Source: MGBC113645 sp036308445 (GTDB lineage: Bacteria > Bacillota_I > Bacilli_A > Erysipelotrichales > Coprobacillaceae). From it: a stretch of 13,119 bases of DNA. The stretch lies in contig JAXJVS010000077.1 of the NCBI GenBank assembly GCA_036308445.1, positions 1 to 13,119 of the forward strand, in the 5' to 3' direction. Numbering within the stretch: the first letter of the stretch is position 1; each line of letters opens with the position of its first letter. The notes under the pieces were generated by a model, which worked only from the letters and a program-made list of their open reading frames with translations, made no database searches and was not told the DNA's origin. Made by a program: the position numbers and the translations under genes. This document shows, piece after piece, positions 1 to 6,011 of this stretch.

Positions 1-189
1 AACGATAATAATAATAGAAGTCAGAAACAAATCATAAATACTTATATAATTAGATAAAGTTATAATAAAAGTAGAAGATATGAATAAAGATATAAAATAT
101 AACGACTTCTTTTTCTTTATATCCATTACTGATACTAAAAAAGAAGCTAACATAAATCCTTCTATGATATTAACTACTAATTCAATCAT
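1..189 (-). CDS. Sensor histidine kinase, N-terminal membrane part (partial, runs off window)
   Basis: The ATG at 189 overlaps the TGA stop of the upstream response regulator in an ATGA arrangement, so the two genes are translationally coupled. The 63 visible residues begin MIELVVNIIEGFMLASFLVS and contain two hydrophobic segments (about residues 3-21 and 31-46) separated by a lysine-rich turn, with a third starting near residue 55. That is what the multi-pass sensor region of an AgrC/ComD-like GHKL kinase looks like. The catalytic part lies outside the window, so the kinase call rests on the membrane topology and the coupling to a LytTR regulator. Confidence 0.7.
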   Translation of the reverse strand, partial: MIELVVNIIEGFMLASFLVSVMDIKKKKSLYFISLFISSTFIITLSNYISIYDLFLTSIIIIV

Positions 190-866
190 AGATCACCACT
201 CCTATACTTAGCGTATACCATAATAAATTTTTTCTTACTATCTCTTGTATATTCTACTCTTTTCCCGTTGCTTAATTCAAAATATTTTTTTTCTACTTTT
301 CTTATATGATTAAGATTTATGAGCAAATGAGAATTGAATCTATAGAATTCTTTTGCGTTCAATAGTCGTTCAAACTGAATTAAGGATATATACATCTCAT
401 AATCTTGATAATGAGTATAAATTAATACTTTATTTCTTCTTGATTCTACATATACAATATCATTATGCTTTAGTTTTATATCTGTATTTGAATATGTAAT
501 TTCTATTTCATTACCACTTATAATTCTTCTATATTTTTCATAAAAATTTTCTAAATCTTTATCAAGCCTACTCTTTCTTATGAAGAAAAACGTTCTTTGG
601 CAATAACTTTCATATACAAAACAATCATGACTTGAAATATATACTAATACTAAATGAGGATATAAAAATGATAATCTTTCTCCTATTGCAAAACTTTCTT
701 TATCCCCTAACATGACATCAAGAAATAATATATCTTCAGTTCCATTTATAATACCTTCTAGATATTCATCAAATACTCTTATATTAACATTATTAAATAT
801 ATCTGATAGTTTATCTTTTAACAGATTTCCAAATTTTAAATCATCATCTATAATCATTACATTCAT
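186..866 (-). CDS. LytTR-family response regulator (AgrA/LytR-like)
   Basis: This 226-residue cytoplasmic transcription regulator has an N-terminal receiver domain (about residues 1-112) with an acidic cluster at D7-D9, the likely phosphoacceptor D50 in LFLDVML, a Ser at 78-79 and a conserved Lys at 98 (FIRK). A C-terminal LytTR DNA-binding domain follows (about 120-222; note the VESRRNKVLIYT and FYRFNSHLLINLNHI stretches). Length and layout match AgrA/LytR regulators that work with GHKL kinases and often control peptide-sensing or cell-envelope genes. The start is supported by the ribosome site AGGAGGTG at 872-879. The decayed IS200 copy begins only a few bases beyond that site, so its native promoter may have been displaced or supplied by the IS end. 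The target genes are not visible. Confidence 0.9.
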   Translation of the reverse strand: MNVMIIDDDLKFGNLLKDKLSDIFNNVNIRVFDEYLEGIINGTEDILFLDVMLGDKESFAIGERLSFLYPHLVLVYISSHDCFVYESYCQRTFFFIRKSRLDKDLENFYEKYRRIISGNEIEITYSNTDIKLKHNDIVYVESRRNKVLIYTHYQDYEMYISLIQFERLLNAKEFYRFNSHLLINLNHIRKVEKKYFELSNGKRVEYTRDSKKKFIMVYAKYRSGDL

Positions 867-879
867 ATATACACCTCCT

Positions 880-1475
880 AATCATAACCTCGCCTAAAAA
901 ACATGGTATGCTCTTGCCCTAGAAGGGCATTTTGTTGCGTCGTGTTTCACACATCGAAGCCTGATAGCCGCAACGCCTTTACAGACTAGCCCTTAAAGGG
1001 CTTTTCTTTTTTGTCTCCTTTGACCTGCTCCAAAAATATTCCTTCATACTCATCTGATCATAAAGCTTGTCTTCCCGCAACTGATTTCAAATATATTCTG
1101 CTATAACTTTCTCATTTTTCCTACTGCCTCCACAAATATCCCATAAATGATGAAATACTTTCTTTTGGAGGTATCATAACAAGCATATGCACATGATCAG
1201 GCATTAAATGTCCTTCTATGATTCCCACACCTTTATATCTGCATAATGTTCTTATAGTTGATTACATATAATTTTTCGTTTATACTTTGGTGTGAAGACG
1301 ATGCGATATTTACACATCCACTTCGTATGTGCCAAAGAATTTGCTTTTTTAAACCATACTTAATCACCTTTATCATATATAACGATAGCTTGACAACTTC
1401 ATTATATACGGAAAGGCGATATCTGTGTATAACTTTCTTATCGCTCCACCCGCATAGCAGGTGTTTTTTTATTTC
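880..1475 (-). mobile_element. Decayed IS200-type element, copy 1
   Basis: Bases from 880 to about 1130 are close to bases from 1534 to about 1800 of the intact neighbour. Shared parts include the terminal AATCATAACC, the GCCCTagaAGGGC hairpin and the AGCCCTTAAAGGGCT hairpin. The opposite end is marked by an imperfect hairpin (CACC/GGTG arms, 1447-1463) followed by a T run, equivalent to the perfect hairpin at 2250-2270 of copy 2. The element is about 600 bases, shorter than copy 2 because of an internal deletion in the transposase gene. It lies in the same orientation as copy 2. The exact ends are estimated from the alignment of the two copies. Confidence 0.75.
986..1357 (-). pseudogene. tnpA: IS200-family TnpA transposase, broken
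   Basis: Reading the minus strand gives recognisable TnpA pieces in different frames. The N-terminal part is AHTKWMCKYRIVFTPKYKRK. The HUH part is MPDHVHMLVMIPPKESISSF, with the HxH intact, and the C-terminal part is NQLREDKLYDQMSMKE. A start with a GGTG-type ribosome site is plausible at 1357, but a one-base insertion after codon 2 gives an early TAA. There are later in-frame stops, including one at the residue before NQL. The segment between GYL and the catalytic-Tyr helix (about 110 bases in copy 2) is deleted. The catalytic Tyr region is disrupted, so the gene is not functional. The central part diverges from copy 2 more than the flanks do, suggesting a related but not identical parent element. 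Confidence 0.8.
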
Positions 1476-1534
1476 GCATACATCGTATGCTCAACAGACT
1501 AAAGTCTATATGTTCATACTAGTATGAACATATA
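1476..1534. repeat. Cluster of perfect inverted repeats between the two IS200 copies
   Basis: Three inverted repeats lie in 59 bases. GCATAC-atc-GTATGC is at 1476-1490 and AGACT-aa-AGTCT at 1496-1507. A perfect 28-base palindrome with left half TATATGTTCATACT and no spacer is at 1507-1534. The palindrome ends exactly where homology to the IS end starts (AATCATAACC at 1534). It may be part of the IS end, the insertion target, or a product of the tandem insertion. Confidence 0.7.
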
Positions 1535-1639
1535 ATCATAACCACGCCTAAAAGACGTGGTATGCTCTTGCCCTAGAAGGGCATTTTGTTGCGCCGTGTT
1601 TCACACATCGAAGCCTGACAGCCGCAACGCCTTTACAGA

Positions 1640-2149
1640 CTAGCCCTTAAAGGGCTTTTCTTTTTTGTCTCCCTTTACCTGCTCACCCGTAAACGGGTCA
1701 ATAAATTCTTTCATGCTCATTTGATCATATAGCTTGTCTTCCTGCAACTGATTTCGGATATATTCTGCTATGACTTTCTCATTCTTTCCTACTGTATCAA
1801 CAAAATATCCCTTCGCCCAGAAATGTCTACTTCCATACTTATATTTTAAATTTGCATGTCTATCAAAAATCATCAATGTTGACTTACTTTTCAAGTAACC
1901 CATAAAATCTGCTACTGCATATTTTGGCGGTATTTCTATCAACATATGTATATGATCAGGACATGCTTCTCCTTCTATTAATCTTACATCCGGCTTTCTA
2001 TCAATTAACAATTTTAATATTTCAACAATATCTCTTCTTAATCTGTTGTAGATAATCATCCTTCTATATTTAGGGACAATAACAATATGATATTTGCATC
2101 TATATGATGTGTGTGATAAACTATGTAAGTCATCTGTATAATTACTCAT
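1640..2149 (-). CDS. tnpA: IS200-family Y1 HUH transposase TnpA
   Basis: This 169-residue protein cuts and joins single-stranded DNA at the IS end hairpins through one tyrosine. Visible features are the N-terminal HTSYRCKYHIVIVPKYRR block, the metal-binding HUH motif H66-I-H68 in CPDHIHMLIEIPP, the FWAKGYFVDTVG block, and the catalytic Y130 in EYIRNQ with Q134 on the same helix. The family is usually about 150-170 residues. The ATG at 2149 was chosen because AAGGAGGG sits about 8 bases upstream. Longer versions starting further up would read through the 5' hairpin and lack a ribosome site. All motifs are intact, so the protein is probably active. Its last codons overlap a plus-strand hairpin with a T tract. 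Confidence 0.93.
   Translation of the reverse strand: MSNYTDDLHSLSHTSYRCKYHIVIVPKYRRMIIYNRLRRDIVEILKLLIDRKPDVRLIEGEACPDHIHMLIEIPPKYAVADFMGYLKSKSTLMIFDRHANLKYKYGSRHFWAKGYFVDTVGKNEKVIAEYIRNQLQEDKLYDQMSMKEFIDPFTGEQVKGDKKEKPFKG
1642..1668 (+). terminator. Hairpin plus T tract at the tnpA 3' end, reading against tnpA
   Basis: AGCCCTT-a-AAGGGCT (1642-1656) followed by TTTCTTTTTT is terminator-like on the plus strand. It overlaps the tnpA stop and last codons. The same structure occurs in copy 1 near 988-1014. It could shield the element from opposing transcription. Confidence 0.5.
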
Positions 2150-2170
2150 GACCATTCCCTCCTTGTATAT

Positions 2171-2202
2171 ATTGATTTGTAGTTTGCAGACCACAAATCA
2201 AT
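2171..2202 (-). promoter_or_regulatory. Stem-loop just upstream of the tnpA ribosome site
   Basis: A perfect 10-bp stem ATTGATTTGT/ACAAATCAAT with a 12-base loop lies about 10 bases upstream of the AAGGAGGG site of tnpA. IS200 elements are known to restrict transposase expression through 5' leader structure, so a translational role is plausible here, but this is inference from position. Confidence 0.5.
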
Positions 2203-2283
2203 TATACTACGGAGGATTTTACATTACCACTCCGCTAAAGCCTGTACTCACCCCCAGACTATCTGGGGGTTTTATTGTAAGAC

Positions 2284-2308
2284 AAAAAAAAGAAGCTTTC
2301 GCTTCTTA
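2284..2308 (-). terminator. Rho-independent terminator of the GH1 gene
   Basis: On the minus strand AAGAAGC-gaaa-GCTTCTT (2290-2307) is followed by a run of eight T. The TAA stop of the GH1 gene (2306-2308) lies inside the 5' arm of the stem. The terminator also separates the gene from the IS200 element downstream. Confidence 0.9.
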
Positions 2309-3711
2309 ATCTTCAAATAAACATTGACCGTTTGTTTCAATAACTTTCTTATAGAAATCAAATGATTTTTTCTTATATCTCTTATATGTCCCTTGACCAT
2401 AGTCATCAGCATCTACATAGATTAAACCATAACGTTTACTCATTTGTTTAGTAGATTCACTAACTAAATCAATACATCCCCAAGAAGTATAACCCATTAA
2501 ATCAACACCATCATATTCAATAGCATTCAACATTTCTTTCATATGTTCTCTAAAATATTCAATTCTATATTGATCATCAACAGTACCATTAATTAATTCA
2601 TCTTTAGCTCCTAAACCATTTTCTACAATAAATAAAGGTTTTCTATATCGATCATATAAATCAACTAAAGAAACTCTTAACCCAATAGGATCAATCTGCC
2701 ATCCCCAATCAGAAGTAGGAATATGAGGATTCTTGATTGCTGTCATTGTGTTAGCAGCAGTTTTCTTTAATCCTTTATCATCTTTCGCAACACAACTAGA
2801 AGAATAATAGCTAAACGAAACAAAATCCACTGGATGTTTTTTCATAATCTCTAAATCATCAGCTTCCATTTTAATATGAATACCTTCATTTTTAAACTTA
2901 GACAATAAATATGCAGGATATTCACCAAAAACTTGTGTATCACTATAACAATATGTACTTCTCATATCTTGTTGCGCTTGTAAAACATCTTCTGGTTTAC
3001 AAGTATAAGGATAATAAGTCAATTTAGTAAGCATACATCCTACTTTTGATTCTGGTATCTTTTCATGCGTAATTTTAGTTGCTAGAGCTGAAGCTACAAA
3101 CTGATGATGCATAGCCTGGAAAATAACTTCCTGGAAGTTTTTACCAGGAAATCTATCTTCAACTAATCCTCCTGTTGTATAAGGATGTCTAATCATAGAA
3201 TCAACCTCATTAAATGTCAGCCAGTATTTAACTCTATCTCCATATCTATCCACAATAGTTTCTACAAATCGCACAAACATATCTATAACTTCACGAGAAT
3301 ACCATCCATCATAATTTAAGACTAAGTTGATTGGTGGTTCATAGTGAGACATAGTAATCAATGGTTCAATGCCATATTTTAAACATTCATTAATCATATT
3401 ATCATAGAACCTCAAACCTTCTTCATTAGGTTCTTTATCATCACCATTAGGAAAAATTCTAGTCCATGCTATTGAAAAACGAAATACTTTAAATCCCATT
3501 TCTGCCATTAAAGCAATATCTTCTTTATAATGATAATATCCTTCTGATCCATGTCTTTTTGGATACAAGGAAGTATCTTTGGTCTTTAATGCCTCTAGAA
3601 TTTCTTCTGTTGTAATATGATTTTGTTTTTTATAATCCTGTACATCAGCATCTAAATGATGTCTAGCACAATCTGAAACCGAGATTCCCTTTCCATCTTG
3701 ATCCCAGCCTC
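2306..3711 (-). CDS. GH1 6-phospho-beta-glucosidase, exon 2 (gene split by a group II intron)
   Basis: This exon encodes residues 22-489 of an intracellular (beta/alpha)8 hydrolase that splits phosphorylated beta-glucosides delivered by a PTS. Joined to 4693-4756 it gives 489 residues, a normal GH1 length. Residue numbers here follow the spliced protein. Visible are EGGWDQDGKG at the junction, HYKEDIALMAEMGFKVFRFS, the acid/base E190 in TFNEV, the nucleophile E385 in FIVENGLG, and the SKRYGLIYVD motif whose Lys and Tyr bind the 6-phosphate in phospho-glucosidases. The open frame alone seems to begin at a TTG (3568, spliced residue 70) with no ribosome site, which would be a false start. The reading frame continues upstream to a TGA at the intron edge. 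No PTS gene is adjacent. Without splicing the gene would be dead. Confidence 0.9.
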
Positions 3712-3760
3712 ATATCGATAGGTAAGTCTTTGAAGTAATCTCTGCCTTTTCCCCCGATCC
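3712..3760 (-). ncRNA. Group II intron domain VI with branch-point A
   Basis: The base of the helix pairs ATCGGGGG-side bases (intron 935-942) with CCTATCGAT-side bases (971-979). This leaves a single unpaired A at window position 3719, which is eighth from the intron 3' end. A bulged A 7-8 bases from the end is the expected lariat branch point. Confidence 0.8.
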
Positions 3761-3794
3761 ACACCGTGCATGCGACTTTCACCGCACACGGCGT
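3761..3794 (-). ncRNA. Group II intron domain V (catalytic hairpin)
   Basis: This 34-nt hairpin has an ACGCCGTG/CACGGTGT lower stem, a 2-base TG bulge on the 3' side, a TGCG/CGCA upper stem and a GTGAAAGT loop. It agrees with the strongly conserved domain V pattern. The triad reads CGC rather than AGC, a known variant. Confidence 0.93.
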
Positions 3795-3854
3795 TCCATC
3801 TGATTTCATTAAAAGTTGTTTTTCGTTAAATTACATTGTTCTATTTGTTTCCTG

Positions 3855-4037
3855 TCAAGATTGAACATCTTTATGTACAATCAAGAGATTATCATAATCT
3901 TCAGTTCCTCCTAAAGCTGATGGAACCTTATGCCCTTTACTTATTTCTTTGGCCATTAGAAACAAGCTGCTGATTACAAATCTTCCTTTTTCCTCTGTAT
4001 CTCTACAATATATCGTATTCTTAGCTCTTCCCGTCAT
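3855..4037 (-). pseudogene. Remnant of group II intron maturase, HNH-like C-terminal tail
   Basis: An open frame of 60 codons lies in the position of intron domain IV. Its C-terminal half, KGHKVPSALGGTEDYDNLLIVH, resembles the His-Pro...GGT..Y.NL...H core of the HNH endonuclease domain at the end of intron-encoded proteins. The paired CxxC and the final His are absent. No reverse transcriptase motifs (for example YADD) are found in the intron. The N-terminal half (MTGRAKNTIYCRD) is not recognised and may be a deletion junction. It is not expected to make a working maturase. Confidence 0.6.
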
Positions 4038-4692
4038 CTTTCCTGACCATGTGCATTTAACTTTCTGCTTTTTAATGTACCAGACTTGGGGCTATCCCTC
4101 CACCATGTTTCCATGGTTTCCTCAGTACTGTGCCCCTACTTTCATGAGGATAAAAACACTTCGTATTTCTACTTATAGTTACCACCCCGATAACAGTCGT
4201 TTGTTTAGGTGTTCCTCACTTCCAACGTTCCGAATATTCTAGCTTTTCATATAACCTTAGGTGCCCACTGTGAGCCTGATAAATTATACCCTCATTGTTA
4301 GGTATCCCGAATTTCATAACGAAGATTTTTACTTTTCGGTATTTATCGCTGCCTGGATACAGCCACTACCTTTTGATAGTCTCCAATTTTAGACCCGTAC
4401 ATTCGCAGGTTTGTCAGTTCTTCACCACGAACCATTCTCACCCTAGCTATTTTATAGCATCCCGGCATATCACAGACCATATCTTTTGACTTAGGTCGCT
4501 TCTGCCGACTTTACCTGGCTTCATACACCTTGATACTGTTATATCTTGGTGCATGCAGGAGTATCAGACTATCTGTTTCAAAACAACATGACGTTTCTCA
4601 TTCCAGATATCGAATATTCAGTTATCATATTTCCTTCTTTGAAAATATCCTCCTATTTCATGCTTACGCATTTATAAGGAAACGTTTCGCAC

Positions 4693-4756
4693 CTTCATAT
4701 TGGTTCGCAGCAGTAGCTCCTCCCCATAAAAATCCTTCCGGAAATTTTCTACTCAT
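4693..4756 (-). CDS. GH1 6-phospho-beta-glucosidase, exon 1 (N-terminus)
   Basis: The ATG at 4756 follows the ribosome site AGGAGG with about 8 bases spacing. Its 21 codons read MSRKFPEGFLWGGATAANQY plus E, which is the signature N-terminus of GH1 enzymes. Q19 belongs to the conserved QxEG motif that holds the sugar in subsite -1. The exon ends after the first base of codon 22, and translation of unspliced RNA would add about nine residues and stop. A -10 box TATAAT lies at 4786-4791 (minus) with only a poor -35 box. This exon is short enough to be missed by ORF finding. Confidence 0.9.
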
Positions 4757-4900
4757 ACATTTTCCTCCTCAATTAATCTAATAATATTATATTAATTTTT
4801 AATTTCTTTTGTATATATTTTCGTGTTTTGAAATAAAAACTGGACATATATTCCTATTGTAACTTAGAAATATAATATCCATCATCAATTTAAGTTAAAG

Positions 4901-5451
4901 TTAATATAAACATTCCTTTATTATTTTTAATTTCTTAAACTTACTAGTCATATCAGAAAATATTTGAAATGCAATATCTTCATAAATCTTTTTAGTCATT
5001 TCCTATTGAACTTTTTCAAGATAAAGAGCAAATAATTCTATATAATTTTTATGATAATCATCCATCAATGTTAAATAATCATCAGAATTGATATTACTTC
5101 AATCTTTTATTTCAACATCAACTTTTATATATCTTTTTTCTCATTTTTATCTTCTTTATAAACATATGAAACTAATAATTCACTACAAATATCTTTTATA
5201 AACTTGCTTGCCTCTTCCACAAATACTTGCCCATAAGTGTCTTCATCCTGACAAACTTCAAAAGCATCTAATATAGTATTAAAGGGCCTAGATCAATATT
5301 ATTCCTACAACATGCTATCATCTTTTCAAAATCAGTACTCGTAATAGCAGCAAAAAATTATTAACTATTGTTTCTTTGTTGATTGACCACAAGCTATTAA
5401 AGTAAAACTTAACAATAAAAACAGTATTACTTTTAATGTTTTCTTCATCAT
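4901..5451 (-). pseudogene. Small lipoprotein gene, decayed
   Basis: The gene starts MMKKTLKVILFLLLSFTLIA followed by CG, a clear lipoprotein signal peptide with a lipobox (LIAC), behind a GAGGG ribosome site. The frame ends at a TAG after codon 29. It continues in shifted frames as AAITSTDFEKMIACCRNNID, then FNTILDAFEVCQDEDTYGQV and FVEEASKFIKDICSELLVSY, then SDDYLTLMDDYHKNYIELFA, with further TAG and TGA stops, to KECLY and a TAA. The parent was probably a secreted lipoprotein of about 180-190 residues with a helical domain. The family is not recognised. Several independent frameshifts and nonsense codons argue for real decay rather than one sequencing error. Confidence 0.8.
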
Positions 5452-5514
5452 AATCCCTCTCTTTCATTTTACCTATTATATCATGAGGTACAAATCGAAA
5501 TACGTCATATTAAA

Positions 5515-5672
5515 ATAAAAAGACTTGTAAACAATTACAAGTCCATCTATTATATGTATTCCTTCAAACAAAGAGAAAACAATCATTTATTATAGGAGTA
5601 AGGCTAATTGATTGTTAAGGATTAGGGAAAGAAGGATACAAGAGAGTAAGGGTAGTTAGCTATTGCTAACTT
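5515..5672 (-). ncRNA. Candidate structured small RNA (about 158 nt)
   Basis: A consensus promoter drives a stretch without a credible ORF that ends in an intrinsic terminator. On the minus strand the predicted RNA has four helices. A 5' hairpin GTTAGC/GCTAAC is at 5655-5670. An outer helix pairs TGTATCCTTC (5631-5640) with GAAGGAATACA (5555-5565). An inner helix pairs AACAATCA (5609-5616) with TGATTGTT (5578-5585), and the terminator hairpin follows. Pyrimidine-rich, probably unpaired runs such as TTTCCCTAATCC and TTACTCCT resemble the C-rich seed motifs that Gram-positive sRNAs use against ribosome sites. It could instead be the leader/attenuator of the decayed lipoprotein gene downstream. 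No known RNA family was recognised. Confidence 0.6.
5522..5543 (-). terminator. Intrinsic terminator of the candidate small RNA
   Basis: A perfect 9-bp stem GACTTGTAA/TTACAAGTC with a 4-base loop is followed on the minus strand by TTTTTATTTT. It lies about 70 bases upstream of the lipoprotein pseudogene start. Confidence 0.85.
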
Positions 5673-5678
5673 ACTTAT

Positions 5679-5707
5679 ATAATATACGATTGTTTGTAAT
5701 TTGTCAA
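5679..5707 (-). promoter_or_regulatory. Consensus sigma-A promoter of the candidate small RNA
   Basis: On the minus strand, TTGACA (5702-5707) and TATTAT (5679-5684) are separated by exactly 17 bases. Transcription would start near 5672. Confidence 0.8.
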
Positions 5708-5972
5708 CAAAAAAAATTCAGTATTATTCTCTTCCATGTTATTTCTAGTCTGTTTTTTTACATTTTTCATATTAAAATCAGGTTTCACTGATGTAGCATC
5801 TAAAATACTTGAAGTAGCAGTATTCTGCCAGAACTTAATCTTTATAATAAATTCTATTTTTTGATTTCTATCTCACTTTTTAGTTCGTATTAATTCTTTT
5901 CTATTAAAGATAGTCACCCTAGTATTTCTCCTATCAAAAGTTATACTTTAAAAATCAGAAAAGTTGTGAAAA
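5708..5972. other. Intergenic stretch without a recognisable gene
   Basis: This AT-rich stretch lies between the small-RNA promoter and the groEL terminator. A minus-strand frame near 5720-5873 without stops encodes ILDATSVKPDFNMKN-like sequence. It is vaguely reminiscent of the first catalytic-Asp region of a transposase, but it lacks a start, a ribosome site and any second motif. I cannot assign it. Confidence 0.3.
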
Positions 5973-6009
5973 AAATAAAACAATAACCATTAAAGTTATT
6001 GTTTTATTT
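5966..6009 (-). terminator. Terminator of groES-groEL
   Basis: On the minus strand a long stem AAATAAAACAATAAC/GTTATTGTTTTATTT (5973-6009, 7-base loop), just after the groEL stop, runs into a T-rich stretch. Confidence 0.85.
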
Positions 6010-6011
6010 CA

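Larger units (their letters stand above)
1534..2275 (-). mobile_element. Intact IS200-type insertion sequence, copy 2
   Basis: This single-gene element of about 740 bases has hairpins rather than terminal inverted repeats at its ends, as expected for IS200/IS605 elements that move as single strands. One end (transposase 3' side) has ACCACG/CGTGGT at 1541-1561 and GCCCT/AGGGC at 1570-1582. The other end (transposase 5' side) has a 9-bp stem ACCCCCAGA/TCTGGGGGT at 2250-2270 followed on the plus strand by TTTTATT. No tnpB or guide-RNA-associated gene is present. The exact cleavage sites cannot be fixed without an empty site. Confidence 0.8.
3712..4692 (-). mobile_element. Group II intron (981 nt) inside the GH1 gene, maturase mostly deleted
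   Basis: The 5' end is GTGCG at 4692, matching the GUGYG consensus. The 3' end is ...CGATAT at 3712. Removal joins GAA-G to GA-GGC-TGG and restores EGGWDQDGKG in frame (phase 1). A segment ATTGG (4383-4387, EBS2) pairs with CCAAT of the exon. CTTCGT (4319-4324, EBS1) pairs with the last six exon bases ATGAAG, with one G-U pair. EBS2 lies 5' of EBS1 as in all such introns. Domain V and domain VI are intact. The length is about that of a ribozyme core plus a small remnant, so the reverse transcriptase is missing. Splicing would need self-splicing or a maturase supplied from elsewhere. The class was not determined. Confidence 0.92.

Noticed and set aside
712..897. Plus-strand frame opposite the response regulator
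   Set aside because: It is a shadow of the LytTR regulator gene with no start signals.
1258..1527. Plus-strand frame over the decayed IS200 copy
   Set aside because: The minus strand carries recognisable transposase fragments, and the plus frame has no family features.
2150..2194. Longer TnpA start
   Set aside because: The extra residues are encoded by the leader hairpin, and the AAGGAGGG site only fits the ATG at 2149.
2306..3568. GH1 gene starting at 3568 as a naturally short enzyme
   Set aside because: The supposed start is a TTG without a ribosome site. The frame continues upstream with GH1-like sequence, and the true N-terminus lies across the intron.
3949..4781. Three plus-strand open frames opposite the intron
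   Set aside because: They have no ribosome sites or recognisable protein and lie antisense to conserved ribozyme sequence.
5475..5585. Small ORF inside the candidate RNA (MIVFSLFEGIHIIDG...)
   Set aside because: It has no ribosome site, and the frame runs through the terminator hairpin.
5720..5873. Transposase relic (ILDATSVKPDF)
   Set aside because: It is a single short resemblance without a second motif, ends or start, too weak to call.
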